Positions 10,516 through 21,773 of a stretch of DNA of 64,000 nt are shown in pieces. The position numbers were made by a program, and so were the translations under genes. This DNA comes from Avena insularis (Eukaryota; Streptophyta; Magnoliopsida; Poales; Poaceae). Position 1 is the stretch's first letter, and the number at the start of each line of letters is the position of its first letter. Location of the stretch: contig CM042687.1 in the NCBI GenBank assembly GCA_023614405.1, positions 261,187,480-261,251,479 on the forward strand, in the 5' to 3' direction. The notes beneath the pieces were generated by a model. That model made no database searches. It saw nothing but the letters and a program-made list of their open reading frames with translations, and was not told the origin of the DNA.

Positions 10516-13500
10516 TGTCACATCCCAAGATTTTCCAAATCTTGTAATGTGAAAAATAAATAAAGAAAATAATTTTTTGTTGAAAATCAGGGTGAAAAGA
10601 AACTTTTGTTTCTAAATAGAAACTTAAAATCCCATCTTGAACAAACTTTGGTAAAAGTTTGAATCCAACAAAAATCCAAATCAAGGGAAATGCATTCCTC
10701 AATGAATGTATCTGGAAATTTAAATTTGGAAAATAAATCCAAACCTTAAACCCTAAGGGAATAAAAATCATTTCCAAGTTATCTCCAAGCCTATGGATTT
10801 GATCCATATAAAAGTTTGTCAACAAACATTCACAAATGATCAAGAAAGACAAATAGAAATAATATAAGACCATAGAAATTGGTCTCACTCAATTTGGAAC
10901 CATAAATATAATCTTATGAATTTAATAAGATAAGAAATTGAATTCCCAAAGATAATAAAGAACCTATCTAGAAACTCATACCAAATGGTGAGCAAATAAT
11001 CATAAAGATCTTTAAAAGGATAAATAAATCTCAAATAAGATTTTATAAAATTGGAATCATCAAGTTTGGATCTCAAAATAAAAAGATATGGATTTTATAA
11101 GTTGAAGAAAGAAATATTAAATAAAGAATATTAAAGATCAAACCAAATATTGGCCAAATCTTTAAACAAGTGAAATGAATTATAACCCAAATCCAAATAA
11201 AATATTGGATAAAGAAATTTCCAAAATAAAATAAATGGCATAAACCAAATCCTATGGAAATTAAAATAAATACCCAATCTTAAATGATTAATAAATCATA
11301 TTAAAATACTTTCCAAATAATTCAATATGAATTATTTGAACCAATTAATCAAATAAAAACCTACTGAAAAGATTTGGGTGGTTTTGGAAAATCAAATGGT
11401 GTTTAGAAATATTAATAAATCTTATATGATTTAAAACTAAGCCTATTTTGAATAAATAAAAGACCCAAAAAGAATAAGGTTTTATTCAAAAAAATGATTT
11501 CAGAATGTGCTACTAATCAACATTTGAAACTACCCAAACTTTGGTTGAGATTTGAAATCAAATTGAGGTTTGAATTGATTAAACAATATCAAAACAGATT
11601 AAAAGAAATGGAAAAAGAAAAAGGAATCAGATAAAAAAAAGGGGAAACGAAGCAGCCAGCCCAGCTAGCCCACTAAGCCCAATAGACCAGCCCACTTCCT
11701 CTCTCCAGCAGGAAAACGTTTCGTACTCGAACTTTCACCCGCAGAGCCAATGACTGGTGGACCCTACTCCCTCTCTCCCTCTCTCGCTGCCAGAGGACCC
11801 CACTACCACTTCATCGTCGTCCTCACCCGCGGTGACCGCGCCTCCCCTCCTCGACCGTTTCTAGCGAAAATTGCCAGCATCAATTCGCATTAACACAGCA
11901 GTTAATCTCCCCTGCAACCGGGCCTTCTTAATTGCCTCGCCCTCCTCCTCATTTCCCCCCAGTCGCCAGCTCCTCTCCGCCCCAGGGCTGCTCGAATTGC
12001 TCGTGGCAAACCCACTGGCTCCGACGAGGTCCAGTGCAAATTCTGGCGACGCCTGACCATACCCTGCCCCCTTGTGCACGCGAGCTCACTCTCCAGTACC
12101 TTGCACATCTACCAGTGACCCCAGCTAGTCCGCGCGCACCTTAGAACATCGCCTACGACAATGCCATCTCGCCACCGACGGCTAGCTCAACTCCGGCGAC
12201 TCTTCTGGTAAGCACCTGACCGCCTCTCTCCTTCTCCTTCAAGCATGCATCATCACCATGACCTTGCGCGTCTAACCGTGCTTCCTGTTTGTTTCCTCGT
12301 GACCCGTAGCCTCGCCTCCAATGTCGACTAAGCACACCCGACGCGGACAAGAACTCCGGTGAGCAATAGCCATGAACATCATGCGGCCCTGTCCCTGTGG
12401 CGACCATGTCGAGAATCAGCGCAGCCCCACGAACTCGGTGAGATACCCCACTCCTCCTCTAGCTCCCTGCATCGCCCGTACCACCCTCGTCCGAAGGCCG
12501 CCGCATTGCTGACCTTAAGGCCGATTAGTAGTGGCAAGCTGAGGATAGCCGTCCGATCTCGATCTAGTGGATAGGAAAGAAACTTAAGCGAAGGGGTATG
12601 TTTGCTTCTGAGCCACACGATTTACTTTAGATCCAACGCGCCAGTGTAGCTGATCCGGACGAAACGGTATGGACGAATCAGAATAAGACGCGTGGCTAGT
12701 GTGTTGAATTAAAACAGAATTTGATCTATTGAATTAGTAAACTTGCAAAATTCATAACTTTCAAACCACACGTCCAAATTTTGCAAAATTTATATCAATG
12801 GATTCAGAAAATCAAGCCCTAACCAACCATGCACTTTGGTTAGTAAAAAGCTTCTGGTAAAATGTTTGTTTTTGTATAAACATATGTATGCTTGTTTAGG
12901 ATATAAACATTGTTCAAAAATGATTTTGGGGATAAAATCTTTTGCAAATGGTGTGTTTTGAATCTACTGACCCTAGGAAACAAATTGTGGTTTCAAAAAT
13001 GTATTTGGTGAAACAAAAGAATGAATCTTGGATTTAAACCAATTCTAGTCAAATAAAAATATGAGTTAATTATTAAAAATGGTTTTGGAAGAAAACCTTT
13101 GAGAAATGTTTTGGAAATAAACTCTCTGATCCTCAACACAAGATTTTATGGTTTCAAAACATATTTTGTAAATCCTATATATTAATGCCTTATTAAAAAC
13201 ATTCCTACACCACATAAAATGATACCTTGTTTTAAAAATGGTTTATAAAGTGAAACCTTTTGCAAATGACTTTGCCACTTTATAAAATGACCAATAGGTG
13301 TTTCCAAATGTTTATAAACCCAATAGAAACCATTTCTCCAAATAAAACAATCTTTTAGCATGCTTGCATGCATTGTTTTGTTATTGTTATTTTTATGTGA
13401 TGAATTGCTTGAATGGTAGATTGAAATGTTGTTTCCTTGATTGAATTGTAGTGACTTGTAGTGTGTGAACATTGAAAAGATCAAGGAGTGAACTCATACT

Positions 13501-14759
13501 CTACCAAAAAGGCAAGTGATGCTACATACTTTTGTCCCATTATTTTTACCTTGCATTAATGATATTTTCTAAGTAGGACTTGCATGGAATTTTGCTAAAG
13601 TATAAACTATGCTATGGGAAAACCTAGTAGATGAAACCTTAGTGAAAATTACCTAAGTTAAGATTCCTATTACTATCATGCTTAGCTTAGCTAATAGAAA
13701 ACAAGGGTGGAATACATATTCACACTATGGAAAAATTTCTAAGTCTGAGGACTTGTGTTTTGTTTAATAAAACAACTAAGTGAATGAATCACCTGGGTGG
13801 AATGGAAGGAATGGTTTGTGTTGAGTGGTTCACAAGGCCCATTTTTATGGTTTACCTTGTGTATCTCACTTGTGGATGGCCACCCAGGAACAAAGAGATT
13901 TGAGATGTCAAATGTTGAGAAGCTTCAAGTGCAACCACTTGGCATTATGGGCTCTGCCTGGATCATATAGGTTGCAATAACTTAGCCAAATGGACAGTTG
14001 GTGGTAGGGGTTTGATAGGTTGGAACGCGTCCATTCTGGTCTAAGGGAAGGCTTCTGAAAGATCTTGTCTTGGTGAAACCAAGTCTTGTAGGGAAAGTGC
14101 ACCACCTCTGCAGAGTGTAAAATCTAAGTACTTAGCCATGTCCCTGGTAAAGGACAATTTGAGCATCAAGACATGGAAGCTATCAAGAATCTCATCATCC
14201 AAATTTCTAAGTTAAAAACTTGTGGTTGAACAAGGGTTAAAGGATCTTCAATCTTTGATTGGTAGATGCCTTGGGTGATTTTTGCCAAACAAAAACTTAG
14301 TGTTTTCAAAGGATAAGGAAAAATCTATTTTGTGCAATGCAAGCCTAAGCTCCACCTAGCCAAATGCATATAGATGATAGACTCCACTATAATACCATAG
14401 TATCACTTGCCAATACAATTCAAATGTATTGACCCTTGTGGCTGTAACTTGTTATGTTGCAGGTTCGATTGATTTAGTGAAGTGTGTTGATTAGGATTAC
14501 AAAGTCTACAACCAACATGTCTGCCTGTGGCACTTTCAAGATGAAGGACCACATGTTTATAGATATTCTGCTGCAATGTACTGTAATATCCAAATGACCT
14601 ATGAAATATGTAATAAATTATTTTATTCCTGGTTATAAAGTTGTATTATGACCTTTGTTTCTTGATATTACATCTTAACTGTGGATGCTAGCTATTGATC
14701 CAGGGACTAGCATTGTAAACACAGGGGACTCTACCTTATTAAAGGTTGGGAACCTTACA
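10516..14759 (+). mobile_element. Solo LTR of a long-LTR Gypsy family (plus orientation)
   Basis: It starts TGTCACATCC and ends GGAACCTTACA, and is flanked by the perfect 5-bp duplication AGTAT (10511-10515 and 14760-14764). No internal region or second LTR is present, so this is a solo LTR left by recombination between the two LTRs of an inserted element. At 4244 bp it matches the family of the interrupted LTR at 23906-38752, which ends in the same GGTTGGGAACCTTACA in reverse. It has an AT-rich U3, a GC-rich island at about 11640-12600, and an R/U5 block (about 13850-14759) shared with the other long LTRs. Open frames in the island are not taken as genes. Confidence 0.92.
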
Positions 14760-15900
14760 AGTATGCTACGTCATGACCCACAAGTATAGGGGGTGTATCA
14801 TAGTACTTTTGATAAATAGGAGTGTCGATCCCAACGAGGAGCAGAAGGTGTTGACTAGTGGTATGGAGCAGGAAATCTCTGCAAATACTTAGCAAACATA
14901 TTTTTAGGGGTTTTATGATAAAGCAAAGAAACAAAGTGCAAGTAGTAAAGACAATAAACAAACGTAGCAAGTGGCCCAATCCTTTCTTAGCAAAGGATAA
15001 GCCGGTGGAAATACTTATAAGGACCAAACGTTCTCGAGGACACATGGGAATACTGTCAAGTGCTTTTGCTTCAAATAGCTGAGTAGTCTTCTTTGGTGTT
15101 GTAACTGTTGTGTGGGTGAACCTGTGCTAATGTACCGACCTTATTTGGACTAATACATACTTGTGGTTAAACCCCCTGCAAGCATCCCCAACTACAGGAA
15201 AGTAATTAAGATATAAACCTAACAACGGACTTAAACTCTGAGATCCTACACTCCCTTGTTCAATGGTGTCCTAATGGGGGTTTAGGTTTCTGTCACACCG
15301 GCAACCCCACAATTAGTAGCCAAATACACAATGCATTCCCCTAGGCCCATCGAAGTATCATGTAGTCGATGTTCACGTGACACCACTAGAAGAATAGCAC
15401 CACAACTTAAATACTAAACCATTGAATAATAACTCAACACAAATCCACTACTAACAACATGACTTCTCCCATGTCCTTAAGAACTAAACGAACTACTCAC
15501 AAGATATCATATGGATCAAGATCAAAGATGATATGGTGATGGATAACAATGTAAACATAAAAAATAATCCAATGGTCCCGCTCACAAGCAACAACTACAA
15601 TAGTAATCAACACCGGGAAAGTTTCCCCTAGATCTATGGAAGTATTCAACACAATTGTTACATCGGGATGGATTGGTGATGATAGTGCTGGTGGAGATGA
15701 TGGTGTGGATGATGATGATGATCCCAATGAAGTCTATCTTGATGATGGTGTTGATGGCAACGATCTCCCCTCTCTGGGAAGAAATTTCCCTGGAGGAAAT
15801 CTGTCTGCCAGAGAGCTCTTTCTCTCTCAGTGTTTTCCGCCCCGTAGAGGCGGCAGAATCTTTCCGTGGTCGCTCTCTGTGTATTAGGGTTCCGAGAGGA

Positions 15901-15910
15901 AGATATAGGC
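15901..15910 (-). promoter_or_regulatory. TATA box in the 3' LTR
   Basis: On the minus strand this reads GCCTATATCT, about 25 bases downstream of a 9-bp perfect inverted repeat (CCAGGTGTG at 15934-15942 and CACACCTGG at 15976-15984). The layout matches the promoter region of the plus-strand LTR. The equivalent bases are deleted in the other LTR of this element near 22905. Confidence 0.6.
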
Positions 15911-15933
15911 GAGAGGGCAGAGTCGGAGGTCGG

Positions 15934-15984
15934 CCAGGTGTGCCATACCCACCCTAGGCGTGGCCCAGGGGGACCCACACCTGG
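15934..15984. repeat. GC-rich inverted repeat in U3
   Basis: CCAGGTGTG at 15934-15942 pairs with CACACCTGG at 15976-15984. It corresponds in position to the inverted repeat at 5501-5550 in the plus-strand family. A diverged version lies at about 22910-22960 in the other LTR. Confidence 0.6.
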
Positions 15985-16270
15985 GGGGTGTGGGCCCCTG
16001 TGGGCCAACTCCGCCTCCCCTTCTAGCTTCCTTCGTCTTCTGGGAAAATATAATTTTCCATGATTTTTCTGGTATATTTCTAATCTTCGCGAAATTTCAT
16101 CAAAACACCTCTTTTTCCATGAGAAACCTGACTCTGGCAGTTCATCCTCCAAGGATCATCGAACATGCAAAAACAGAGGAAAAGACATAAGTAACACCTC
16201 ATAATAAGACACACATCAATGAATAGAGGCAAATTATGATATAGAATGGTGATGAAAATTGGACGTATCA

Positions 16271-18238
16271 ACTCTCCCAAGCTTATACCTTCGCTTGTAC
16301 CCAAGCGAAAACTGAGATCAGTAAACATGTCCACAGGTTTATGGAGTGAAGTGTCGATAAAAAAATACAGACAAGAAGCATCACACTTACCATTACACAA
16401 CTCATAGAAGAAGGCAACTCACCATTATATAACTTAGATTGCAACAAGTAGAGGAGTCACAATAGAGATGCATAAAGATAAATCATAATTGGAATTGGCA
16501 AACTTTGTTCCTGGTCAGAGAACAACTGGCAAATAGTTTCACAAATAAAGCCTTTGTAGAAGTCTTCAAAAACAGGAGCACTCCTTGCTCAAAAAGGTTT
16601 TTCACAATGATGGCTTTCATAGTAATACTCAATAGATAAGAGTCTTGTGCAAACGAGGAAGATAGAGAACATGAGTGAATAAATCATCATATGAATGCTT
16701 GAAAGACAACAACTCAAATGCTTGCTGGAGATAGAAAGGAAAAAGGTTTACTGACTCAACTTAGAAATAGGAGAAAGGTCCCTTCATAGAGGGAAGCAGG
16801 GAAATCAAGTCATAAAGATATTCCAAAATATTATGGTACTTACTAGATTTGAGCCCTCATTGCCCCTATCATAAGCATCTTGAGGTGCTTAAGGTTAAAG
16901 TGAACAAGGATGGAGTATATGCTTGACGAAATATAAGTTGGCAATCTCACGTTCCTTGAGTACGAGGTCCGCTCCTCATGCTACTCAACTTTAGTTACCG
17001 GTAAGTTCTTGTCATTGTAAGTACATGGGTATCATAATGAACCGCCAACGGGGTACCCATTTGCACATGATACAGGACCTATCCCATAATCAAAATGACA
17101 AGGCAAGCAAACAGTGAGCATCTCAGCGATCTCTTTATTTGCTATTTGCATAGGTTTTTATTGAGGATGCTTTACAGATTGCTCACTATGGTTATGCTGC
17201 AAGTTTCCACCATGATTAGGCATGGCTTAGGCTAGCGGCCCAGGCGTTTCTCTAACACACATACATAACTCCATGGACTTACAAGATCCCCTTTTATTTC
17301 ACACTGACGACATTCGCAAACAAATGAGCATGATATCAACTGGATATGTATCCATGAGTGTTCAAAGCGTTCCCCGTGATAGCACGGTTCTACTAATTCC
17401 AACGTATAGATGCAAGCATATACAACTTCGATGACACAATGGTTCAAGTCTATTAGGGGCAAGAAAATAAGGTGTGCCATCAAGTTCGTGAGAGCTTTAC
17501 TAACTACTTTTCACATAACAAAATACTTTGTAATTCGAAAGATAGATGAAGCTTGAGAATTTGCTTGGAATAGAAATAATGCTAATAGGTAGATATGGTG
17601 GACACAAATGGCACAGGTTCTGGTTCAAAGGGGTTGGAAACATGAGAAGTAGGCCTTCTCAAAACAGGTTTTTGGCTAGCAAGGCTGGGTAGCAAGCAAA
17701 AGGGTTAAAGGAAACAAGCAAACCTACAAGTGATAAAGTCAAACATGCAACCTTTCTTGAAGACACAAAAGATCTTAAATAAAGAATACTAAGCTTATGA
17801 GCCAATCAAAAAAGAAAATAAATGATACAAAATACCTGTAAGATTTTCCTCTTTTCCTTTCAAACCTCAATAAGTGTTGCTACTGACCAGAGCTCGGTTT
17901 GCCAAAACCAATTTAGATCTACTTGATGCTCCCAAAATGATACCAATACTGATCAACAAGATCAATCATATAATAGAGATTGCAAACTAAAATAAGAAGT
18001 GCAAAAAGTAAAAGATGAAACTTCTCATTAATATTTCATAAAGGCACTCACACCAAGGGATACATAGATAACCAACTAAAGGAGAGATACTTCCACAATG
18101 CAAACTAACCTATAAGATAACTTCTCTACCAAAGTTATGCATCCACTAAAAAGGTAAAAGATAGAAGATAATGATGTGATGCCGTGGCACTCCCCCAAGC
18201 TTGAAACAAGCCAAGGGGATGCCAAACCTGGTGACGAA
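16271..18238 (-). other. 3' non-coding domain of the minus-strand Gypsy element
   Basis: About 2 kb between the second ORF and the 3' LTR. The bases next to the LTR read AAGCTTGGGAGAG on the minus strand and serve as the polypurine tract. The part at about 16880-17520 is similar in reverse to 39950-40560 of the plus-strand host element. A short open frame at 17232-17483 lies in that block, but its homologue is not conserved as a frame, so it is not called as a gene. Confidence 0.75.
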
Positions 18239-18772
18239 TTACTCCTTCGGTGGTGGTGGTGTTCTCTTGATAAGATCCTCACCCAGTTTCCTCAAATCCT
18301 CAATCTTGAAAGTTAGAGTACGAATCAACTCTGAATTTTGCTCAATGCGGTTCATGATCATATCGGACTGGGAGTCACAGTCCTTGCTATTCTTTCCCCA
18401 CTCTTCCTTCTTAGTGTGTTCCTTCCCTTCATGATTAGAGCGAGGCAGATCCCAAATCGATGGCAAGTTCCCTTTGGGAACCTGTTGGTATTGTTGCTCA
18501 TGTATAAGAGTATGGAAAAGATTCTTGGTACATGGAGGAGATGACCGTGGGGCGAGGATATGACGGGGGGTTTCCCCTCCTGTAGACATCTGTGCTATCC
18601 TCCTAAGCTTGGTAGGTTTTTCCACCACCCCAATGCTTGCGACGGTAGAGCGGGTGTCCGGATTCTCGTCCTCCTCCATGTCTTCTTCTTACCCAACCAA
18701 AATCTCCTCCTCCTTGGGGTTTTGAGGATCATATTCCTCGAGCTTTTCGCCTTTGTCGTTGGCTGAGACCAT
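18239..18772 (-). pseudogene. Second ORF of the minus-strand element, one in-frame stop
   Basis: A frame of 177 codons plus stop starts at ATG 18772-18770 (MVSANDKGEKLEEYDP). It has a TAA at codon 28 (18691-18689), which a CAA-to-TAA or GAA-to-TAA change would explain. After an acidic N terminus and a polar Ser/Pro/Thr middle, the C-terminal 40 residues form a likely coiled coil (MNRIEQNSELIRTLTFKIED, then LRKLGEDLIKR) and end PPPPKE. It occupies the same place as the second ORF of the plus-strand element but has no clear sequence match to it. A TATA box lies about 95 bases upstream. Function is unknown; it may be a particle or RNA-binding accessory protein. Confidence 0.65.
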
Positions 18773-19655
18773 GGTGCTCTAAACTTTGAGAAGATTTCCT
18801 GCCAGAAACAGATCGAAACGAAAAGACGACGAGAACACGATACAAGAACCTCGGGGGATCCGGGGGGTTATATAATACAAAGTTTCAAAGAAAAAGGAAG
18901 GTGCTGATATGAAAACGAGGCGGAGACGGAGCTCGGGGGGCTCACACCCCCTCCAGGCACGGCCAGCTTGGGCCCGCGCCTGGGGTGGGTGTGGCCACCC
19001 CGTCCTCTGTTTCCTCCTCTATTTCGTTTCATAACCTTCCGTATGTAATAAAAACATCAAAAATATAAAAAGATTAGGCTTTCATGAACCTTCTGTTTTC
19101 ACCACTTTTACCTATTCAAAGACGAACTCGGCAGACTCCTTTTCTCCTTCTCCTGGAAATTCCATTACTCACAAGGCATTACACAAACTTCAATGGCAAC
19201 ATTAGTGTAAGGAAAAACAATAAACCTTTGGCTCACACTTGAACTGAAATCCATCAAAACAAAATGTACTGTAGCAACTCCTTTCCAAAAACCCAAAAGA
19301 ATCTGGAAGGGAATCAATATAAGAGGCAAATGCAAATGATGACAGAAATCTGTCAAAACAGACCAGCAGGTAAAGATTGATTTTTTCGAAAATCTTCTGT
19401 TGCTCAAATAAAAAAGTGCAAAACTAATTAAAGTTGGGTAAGAACTTGGAGAACCAACACAGAAAAATACATCTCCATCCGAAGTACTGAGTTCCTTCAC
19501 GAATTTTTACAATGCAGCCCAAAAATCTGTCCTAGGATAGCCACTTTTCACAACTCCCCTACTTCTCAAAAGTAGTTGAAATTGACATAGAAACCAAAAC
19601 AAAAAGGATAAGGAGCGGTTATTACTGAGGTAATAACTTTCAATATTCGACCAAA
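18773..19655 (-). other. Spacer upstream of the second ORF with GC hairpin
   Basis: No coding region is supported. On the minus strand, a GC-rich segment with facing CACACCCCC-like and GGGTGTGG-like arms (18943-18994) is followed by the TATA box at 18868-18877 and then the ATG at 18772. The part at 19380-19655 is similar to the plus-strand fragment at 4483-4830. Confidence 0.6.
18868..18877 (-). promoter_or_regulatory. Possible internal promoter TATA box before the second ORF
   Basis: Minus strand TATTATATAA followed by a C-rich run, about 96 bases before the ATG at 18772 and just downstream of the GC-rich hairpin segment. The layout imitates the LTR promoter. It suggests separate transcription of the second ORF; this is inference from sequence only. 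Confidence 0.45.
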
Positions 19656-20677
19656 CTATTGGGTTATCTCCCAAGAAGTACTTTTCTTTAATGCCTTTAA
19701 GTTAGTCTTGAAAGTTTCAAATATGCTCAGAAAGGATATATATTTGAAGTGAAAGAGAGCATCAAGAAGCAAATAACCAACACATTTGAGTCTAACCCAC
19801 TTCCTATGCATGGGGGTATCATGAGAAAACAAATTGTTGAAACAAAAATCCACTAGCATAGGAAGACCAGACAAATGCAACTTCAAAGCTTTCAACATAA
19901 AATGGGGAAACTTAACATTATTGAGATGCATAAAACCATGCTTCCCTCTCTCATAATAACTTTCAGTAGCACCTTGAATAAAGTTGACAATATAACTGTC
20001 AAAGGAAACAACTCTATCATCATAATGAGCATACTTACAGTCATCAAAAAGAGGCTCAAGGTCATAAACTGGATCAATAGAAGCAAGTTGTTCCATCCTG
20101 AAATCTTTATTAGGCAAGCTATTTTCACAAGGAGCTTTAGCAAATTTGGAAAATTTAAACTCATAAGAATCTCCATCTAACTTAGTCAAAACTTTTTCCT
20201 TCTTACAATCTATAATATCTCCACAAGTGTTCAAGAAGGGTCTACCAAAGATGATAGGAAAAGTTTTACTAGTTGCTGAATTAAGCACTAGAAAATCAAC
20301 AGGATACATAATCTTACCACAGAGAACCTCCACATCTCTTACAATACCAATAGGGAAAATGGTTTCCTTGTTAGCAAGGTGAATAACCACATCAATGTCC
20401 TCAAGCTCACAAGGACCAATTTCATGCACAATTTACCTGTAAAGCTCATAAGGAATAGCACTAAACTAGCACCAATATCACATAAACCATAGTAGCAATG
20501 ATCACTAATTTTAACAGAAAGCACAGGGACACTATCTTTTCTAGATTTACTAGGATGAGAAATAATATTAGAAGCATATTCACAGAAAACAATGTGCTCA
20601 TCCTCTATATTTCTAGTGACAAGATCTTTCACACTAGATACCACAGGTTCAGTATTCATCTGCTCATCAGGTTCCAC
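19656..20677 (-). pseudogene. Retropepsin region of the minus-strand Gypsy element, frameshifted
   Basis: Two overlapping frames carry one protease. The first (20677-20339) reaches CDIGAS, the active-site motif, and then shifts frame. The second (20429-19656) continues with MHEIGPCELEDIDVVIHLAN, FLVLNSATSK and the FGRPFLNTCGDIIDC motif. A stop (TAA, probably from CAA) lies just before the second frame. The last part, ending STSWEITQ, is a tail typical of these gag-protease elements and is not protease core. No reverse transcriptase follows. The protein would have released gag products, but at least one shift and one stop inactivate it. Confidence 0.8.
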
Positions 20678-21657
20678 AGTTTTCTTTGTACCTTTGTATT
20701 CGCAATAATTATCATAGAGTACTCCTTTACCTTAGATGGGAAAGGTATTTTCTCAACATAAGGTCCAGACATAATATGATTAGTAGTACAAACTTCGGTG
20801 CTTCTAACAGGAACGTGACTAACAACATCTTTATAAGGTGCATGGTACTTATTCCACTTCTTTTTGGGAATTTCTATGTAAGAGGCAAAGGCTTTAAAAT
20901 AATTGGCAATACTTTGGGAGTCAAGACCAAACTCATTGCTAATATCATGGAAGTCATCAGTTCCCATAAAATATTTTATGCATTCATAATCATAGTTTAT
21001 ACTTGACTTTCTTCCTTTGTCATTCTCCCAAGCTTCAGTGTTCTCTTGAATACAGTCTAGGAGATCCCATTTAGCTTCTTCCTTCATACGTGTGAATGAT
21101 CCAGCACAAGAAGCATCTAGTAAATCTTTATCATGAAGAGAAAGCCTAGAATAAAAGTTATTGATAATAATATTGTTAGGGAGTTCATGAATAGGACATT
21201 TAAGCATTAATAACTTCAATCTCCCCCAAGCTTGAGTTGTACTCTCTCCATCACGAGGCCAAAAGTTATATATCAGATTTCTATCCTTATGAATCTCACT
21301 GGGAGGATAGAATTTAGAATAAAAGAGAGATGCCATTTCTTCCCATTCCATGGATTGCCCATTTTTCAGCAGCTTATACCATTCTTCAGCTCTCCCCTTC
21401 AAGGATATAGAGAGTATCTTCTTCTTCACCTATTCAGTTGTGATACCTGCACACTTAAACAACCCGCATAATTCATGTATAAAAAGCAAGTGATCACCAG
21501 GGTGGACAGTTCCATCCCCAAAATAATAATTATCCATAACACGATCAACAATACTTGTACGTATCTTAAAATGATCTATCTCAATAGGCGGTGGTTAATC
21601 TACTACCCTAACATTGGTAGTAGTTTTCCCAAACAGAAAACCAAGTGGATTATCCAT
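20656..21657 (-). pseudogene. gag: Gag of the minus-strand Gypsy element (in-frame stops)
   Basis: The frame starts at ATG 21657-21655 (MDNPLGFLFGK), is broken by TAA at codon 21 and TAG at about codon 74, and is then open to 20656. It holds the Retrotrans_gag core: ISLKGRAEEWYKLLKNGQS, LFYSKFYPPSEIHKDRN, and TTQAWGRLKLLMLKCPIHEL. The tail is rich in charged residues and has no zinc knuckle. A frameshift near 20660-20680 separates it from protease. This gag type is widespread in Triticeae Gypsy elements. It forms the virus-like particle. Confidence 0.85.
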
Positions 21658-21744
21658 ATTGGAAACAAAGTAACAAACAGAAATAAAAACAATACTCACA
21701 GTAGACGTTTCCTTTACCAGTTCCACTCTTCAATAGCGCTTCAC

Positions 21745-21762
21745 TCCCCGGCAACGGCGCCA
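21745..21762 (-). other. Primer-binding site for tRNA-Asp
   Basis: TCCCCGGCAACGGCGCCA on the plus strand is identical to a plant tRNA-Asp 3' end, so the minus strand carries its full 18-base complement. It lies 11 bases from the LTR start at 21774. Confidence 0.88.
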
Positions 21763-21773
21763 GAAAATAGTCT

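Larger units (their letters stand above)
14771..16270 (-). repeat. 3' LTR of the minus-strand Gypsy element
   Basis: 1500 bp, ending at ...GGACGTATCA at 16270. Read on the minus strand it begins TGATACGTCC. The outer end reads TCATGACCC where the other LTR has TGATGACCC, so one base of the terminal TG is mutated. It keeps the promoter TATA box that the 5' LTR has lost. Acidic open frames in it come from a GAT-repeat run and are not genes. Confidence 0.9.

Noticed and set aside
15636..15957. Asp-rich frames in the LTR, with near copies at 22664-23041
   Set aside because: They come from a GAT repeat in LTR DNA, and stops differ between the two LTRs.
17232..17483. Cys-containing frame with a partly similar frame at 40030-40239
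   Set aside because: Similarity is at the nucleotide level over a longer block; starts and most of the frames differ between the two copies.
21745..21762. tRNA-like sequence
   Set aside because: Only the 3' 18 bases of tRNA-Asp are present; it is a primer-binding site and not a tRNA gene. The same applies to the tRNA-Met sites.
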